Notes under the pieces: model-generated | Told to the model about the DNA's origin: nothing | Seen by the model: only the letters and a program-made list of their open reading frames with translations | The model's database searches: none | Assembly: GCA_016873335.1 (NCBI GenBank) | Contig: VGXN01000001.1 | Span: 26,681-90,680 of the forward strand | Length of the DNA stretch: 64,000 nt | From: Phycisphaerae bacterium | Lineage (GTDB): Bacteria; Planctomycetota; Phycisphaerae; Phycisphaerales; SM1A02 | Direction of reading: 5' to 3' | Made by a program: the position numbers and the translations under genes | Shown: one piece after another, positions 61,519 through 64,000 of the stretch | How the letters are laid out: the number at the start of each line of letters is the position of its first letter | Numbering within the stretch: the first letter of the stretch is position 1

Positions 61519-64000
61519 GTGAGACTATCCAAACTCGTTCTCGGCGGTTTCAAGAGCTTCGCGGATCACACCGAGTTTCGGTTCGATGAACCGATCATCG
61601 GGGTTGTTGGTCCCAACGGCTGCGGCAAGAGCAACGTTGTTGATGCCATCAAGTGGGTGCTCGGGGAACGGAGCGCGAAGAGTTTGCGTGGCGGTGCGAT
61701 GATTGACGTGATCTTCGCCGGCAGCGCCGTGCGCAAGCCGATGGGGTCTGCGACCGTGTCGCTCGTGTTCGAGAATCCTGTTCTGGCGACGCCAGTGCAG
61801 CGGAGTGCTGGCGACGCAGAGGGAACGCTCGATGATGGGGAGTCGATCGCGTCTGAAGCTGGCGCATCACTGGTTCGACGGCATGAGATTTCGCACCGTG
61901 CGTTGCCAGTGGATGCGGACGAAGTGGAAGTGACGCGCCGCCTCTACAGCGATGGACGATCGGAGTACCTGATCAACGGTCGCAAGGTGCGGCTGCGCGA
62001 CATCAAGGAACTCTTCATGGATACAGGCATCGGCACCGATGCGTACTCCATCATTGAGCAGGGCAAGGTTGCTGCACTGCTTGAAGCCAACCCCGCCGAG
62101 CGCCGTGCGATTCTCGAGGAGGCTGCCGGTGTGGCGAAGTTCCGCGTCCGAAAGGAGGAGGCGGCACGCAAGTTGGAAGCTGCCGAGCGCAACCTCGTGG
62201 TGATTCGCGAGCAGCTGGCTGGCGCAGAGCGGCGGCTTCGAATTGTGCGTGGACAAGCGGAGAAGGCGAAACGCTTTGTGGAACTGGATGCGCGGCGCAA
62301 GGCGCTCCGGTCTGCCGTCATTCTCGACCAGTATCACGAGCATCGCACGCGTCTCACGGAGTGCGGTGCGGCGGTGGATGCTGCCGCGGCTGCGCGTGAT
62401 GGGCTCACCGCTGCGATTGAGCAAGCGGAGCACGAGAAGCGTGAGCGTGAGACCGCGCGGGATGCTGTGATGCAGCAGCAGCAGCGACTCGAGCGCGATC
62501 GCCTTGAAGCGGCTGCTTCGGTCAAGCAGTTGCAGCAGCGGATCGAGTTCACGGAAGCAGCCATCCGCGACACGCGGGCATCGCTCCAGCAGGATGCGGC
62601 CGCCATGGGCGCACTCGATGCGCGAGTGGGGCAGCATGCGCTTGCGCTTGAGCAACTGAAGGAGGGCGTTGCGCGTGCGGGCGAACAGGTCCGTGTGTGC
62701 GAGGAGCGGATGGGTGCGCTCGAAGAGGCGCGTGCGACCTGCGCGGCGGATGCCGCTTCGGCTCGGAGTGCGGATCTCCATTGGCGTGAACAGCATCTCG
62801 CGCTGGAGCGGGAGAGCGCACGCCTCGAGGCGCGGCGCCATGCTGCGCAAGAGCGTGTGCAGGGTGTGGCTGCGGAGACGCAGCGCTTGCAGTCGCGCGG
62901 CGGTGAACTTGAACGCGAGGCAGGAGTGCAGGTGCAGGCGCGCGATGCCGCTCGTGCGCGGCAGGCAGAGGCACAGGCTCGGGCTGATCAGCTGCAGGCG
63001 CAGGTCACGGCTGAGTTGCGTTCCGTCGAGAGTTACGGCGAGGAGGGGGTGGAGATTGCCGAACGCTTGACCGCCGTTCGCGAGGAACGGACTCGCATTG
63101 AGAGCCGCCGTGCTCTGCTCGAGGAAATGGAGGCGTCGCGCGAGGGGCTTGGTGGAGCTGCGCGCACCGTTCTTGCGGATTCGGACCGCTTTCCTGGTGT
63201 GCGGGGTGCCCTGGGCGATCTCCTGTCGACGGACCGCATTCACGCGGTGGCGGTCGAGGCGGTTCTTGGCGGATGGCTTGAGTGCCTTGTTGTGGATGCG
63301 GGCGCGTTGGCGTCCGTCGATGGCGTGGATGGCACCTCCCTTGCCGGCACTCCCCTGCTTGCCCATGCGCGTGAACTTGACGGACGCGTGACCTTTGCGC
63401 CCGCCCCGACTCACCCGCATCAGCCCGCGCCGACCGCGGTCTCTGGAGCGCTTTCTGGGGCACGTGCACTTTCGTCCGTCATTCGCGTCTCAGGCGGCGT
63501 TGGGGGACTTGTGGATTCCCTGCTGAGTGGCGTGTGGCTTGTGCAGGATGTGGTCGAGGCGCAGCGGGTCTGTGCGCTTGGTGGCACGGGAACGCGCTGC
63601 GTGACTGTTGCGGGCGATGTGGTGGACTGGCTCGGAGCGGTGACGGTCGGCAAGTTGCGCGGCGGTGGTGGCGGATCGGTGATTCGGCGTGCAGAGTTGA
63701 GCGAACTGTCCGAGTCCGAGCAGGCGCTCGCTGCTCGCATGGCGGAGGTTCAGGCGGAAGCGAACCGTGTCGCGGAACTGGGCAGCGCGGCGCAAGAGCG
63801 ATCGGATGGACTTGACCACGACCTGCAGATGGCGCGCCGTGCTGCCATTGAGGCGGAGTTCCAAGCCGACCGCGCGGAGCAGTTGATGACGCGCGTCGAA
63901 CGCGAGCGTGCGGCGCAGCGGTTCAGCGAGTCCGATGCGGCACGGCGTCTTGCGGCGGCCCAAGAGGAACTGACGCAGATCACCGCGCGCATTGGGGCTG
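61519..64000 (+). CDS. smc: Chromosome segregation protein SMC (truncated by window end)
   Basis: The frame is open to the window edge, giving the first 827 residues. The N-terminus begins RLSKLVLGGFKSFADHTEF and holds the Walker A GPNGCGKSN (31-39) followed by VDAIKWVLGERSAKSLRGG. A coiled coil starts around residue 170 (ERRAILEEAAGVAKFRVRKEE). The hinge begins near residue 560 (GVRGALGDLLSTDRIHAVA), and the returning coiled coil is cut. The C-terminal ATPase half (signature motif, Walker B) lies outside the window. SMC forms the condensin ring with ScpA and ScpB. The ORF track misses it because it runs off the end. Confidence 0.96.
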   Translation, partial: MRLSKLVLGGFKSFADHTEFRFDEPIIGVVGPNGCGKSNVVDAIKWVLGERSAKSLRGGAMIDVIFAGSAVRKPMGSATVSLVFENPVLATPVQRSAGDAEGTLDDGESIASEAGASLVRRHEISHRALPVDADEVEVTRRLYSDGRSEYLINGRKVRLRDIKELFMDTGIGTDAYSIIEQGKVAALLEANPAERRAILEEAAGVAKFRVRKEEAARKLEAAERNLVVIREQLAGAERRLRIVRGQAEKAKRFVELDARRKALRSAVILDQYHEHRTRLTECGAAVDAAAAARDGLTAAIEQAEHEKRERETARDAVMQQQQRLERDRLEAAASVKQLQQRIEFTEAAIRDTRASLQQDAAAMGALDARVGQHALALEQLKEGVARAGEQVRVCEERMGALEEARATCAADAASARSADLHWREQHLALERESARLEARRHAAQERVQGVAAETQRLQSRGGELEREAGVQVQARDAARARQAEAQARADQLQAQVTAELRSVESYGEEGVEIAERLTAVREERTRIESRRALLEEMEASREGLGGAARTVLADSDRFPGVRGALGDLLSTDRIHAVAVEAVLGGWLECLVVDAGALASVDGVDGTSLAGTPLLAHARELDGRVTFAPAPTHPHQPAPTAVSGALSGARALSSVIRVSGGVGGLVDSLLSGVWLVQDVVEAQRVCALGGTGTRCVTVAGDVVDWLGAVTVGKLRGGGGGSVIRRAELSELSESEQALAARMAEVQAEANRVAELGSAAQERSDGLDHDLQMARRAAIEAEFQADRAEQLMTRVERERAAQRFSESDAARRLAAAQEELTQITARIGA

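Overview
The window is about 64 kb of high-GC, gene-dense chromosome that reads like a member of the Planctomycetota, most likely class Phycisphaerae. The lineage call is an inference from these markers: dockerin-like repeats with an S-x-W-G ending, a PEP-CTERM-like anchor of the VPAPGA type, a type III glutamine synthetase, a WXG100-like cassette, a DUF2617-like protein, and waaA (Kdo transferase), which implies a Gram-negative outer membrane. No intact insertion sequence, prophage or CRISPR array was seen. Most genes are housekeeping genes in short overlapping operons.

0-10 kb: tail of a LysM protein with a strong terminator; NAD-type isocitrate/isopropylmalate dehydrogenase; RluA-type pseudouridine synthase overlapping an alpha/beta hydrolase; class I aminotransferase; an orphan bL21 gene; a protein of uncertain function; RNase P RNA (type A) with its terminator; DUF2617-like protein overlapping a family 4 uracil-DNA glycosylase; a repeat-plus-terminator segment that may be a small RNA; and a Memo-family protein with Dtd.

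10-28 kb: a secreted DUF1573-ankyrin fusion, M32 carboxypeptidase, TypA/BipA, aspartate kinase, a Ser/Thr kinase with a TPR tail, a Fur-like regulator with eroded metal sites, the waaA-thiL-tsaE operon, a full-length 5-oxoprolinase-type enzyme, a peroxiredoxin and a YmdB-like phosphoesterase.

28-48 kb: DUF3553-like protein, a membrane-anchored TPR protein, a PEP-CTERM-like secreted protein, an agmatinase-like enzyme, tRNA-Val(GAC), GltX, a YfcE-like phosphoesterase, a small membrane protein, CorA, GlnN, the run tig-SHOCT-clpX-GAF-rpmB, then a 575-base gene-poor stretch with a strong promoter and a decayed tyrosine-recombinase fragment, followed by dnaG-rpoD.

48-64 kb: succinate-semialdehyde dehydrogenase; divergent from it, a tightly coupled four-gene operon (WXG100-like protein, coiled-coil protein, second small helical protein, and a 1305-residue FtsK/EssC-like membrane ATPase) that resembles a minimal type VII secretion apparatus in an LPS-type bacterium; tRNA-Val(UAC); an operon of FAD amine-oxidase-like protein, DUF155-like protein and acyltransferase; a dockerin/FGE-domain secreted protein with a second orphan dockerin module; a FlgI-like lipoprotein; and the start of smc, cut by the window end.

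The most interesting item is the type VII-like operon at 49440-54452. Second is a recurring TAnnnT box placed so that transcription would begin at or within a few bases of the start codon, suggesting many leaderless or near-leaderless mRNAs.
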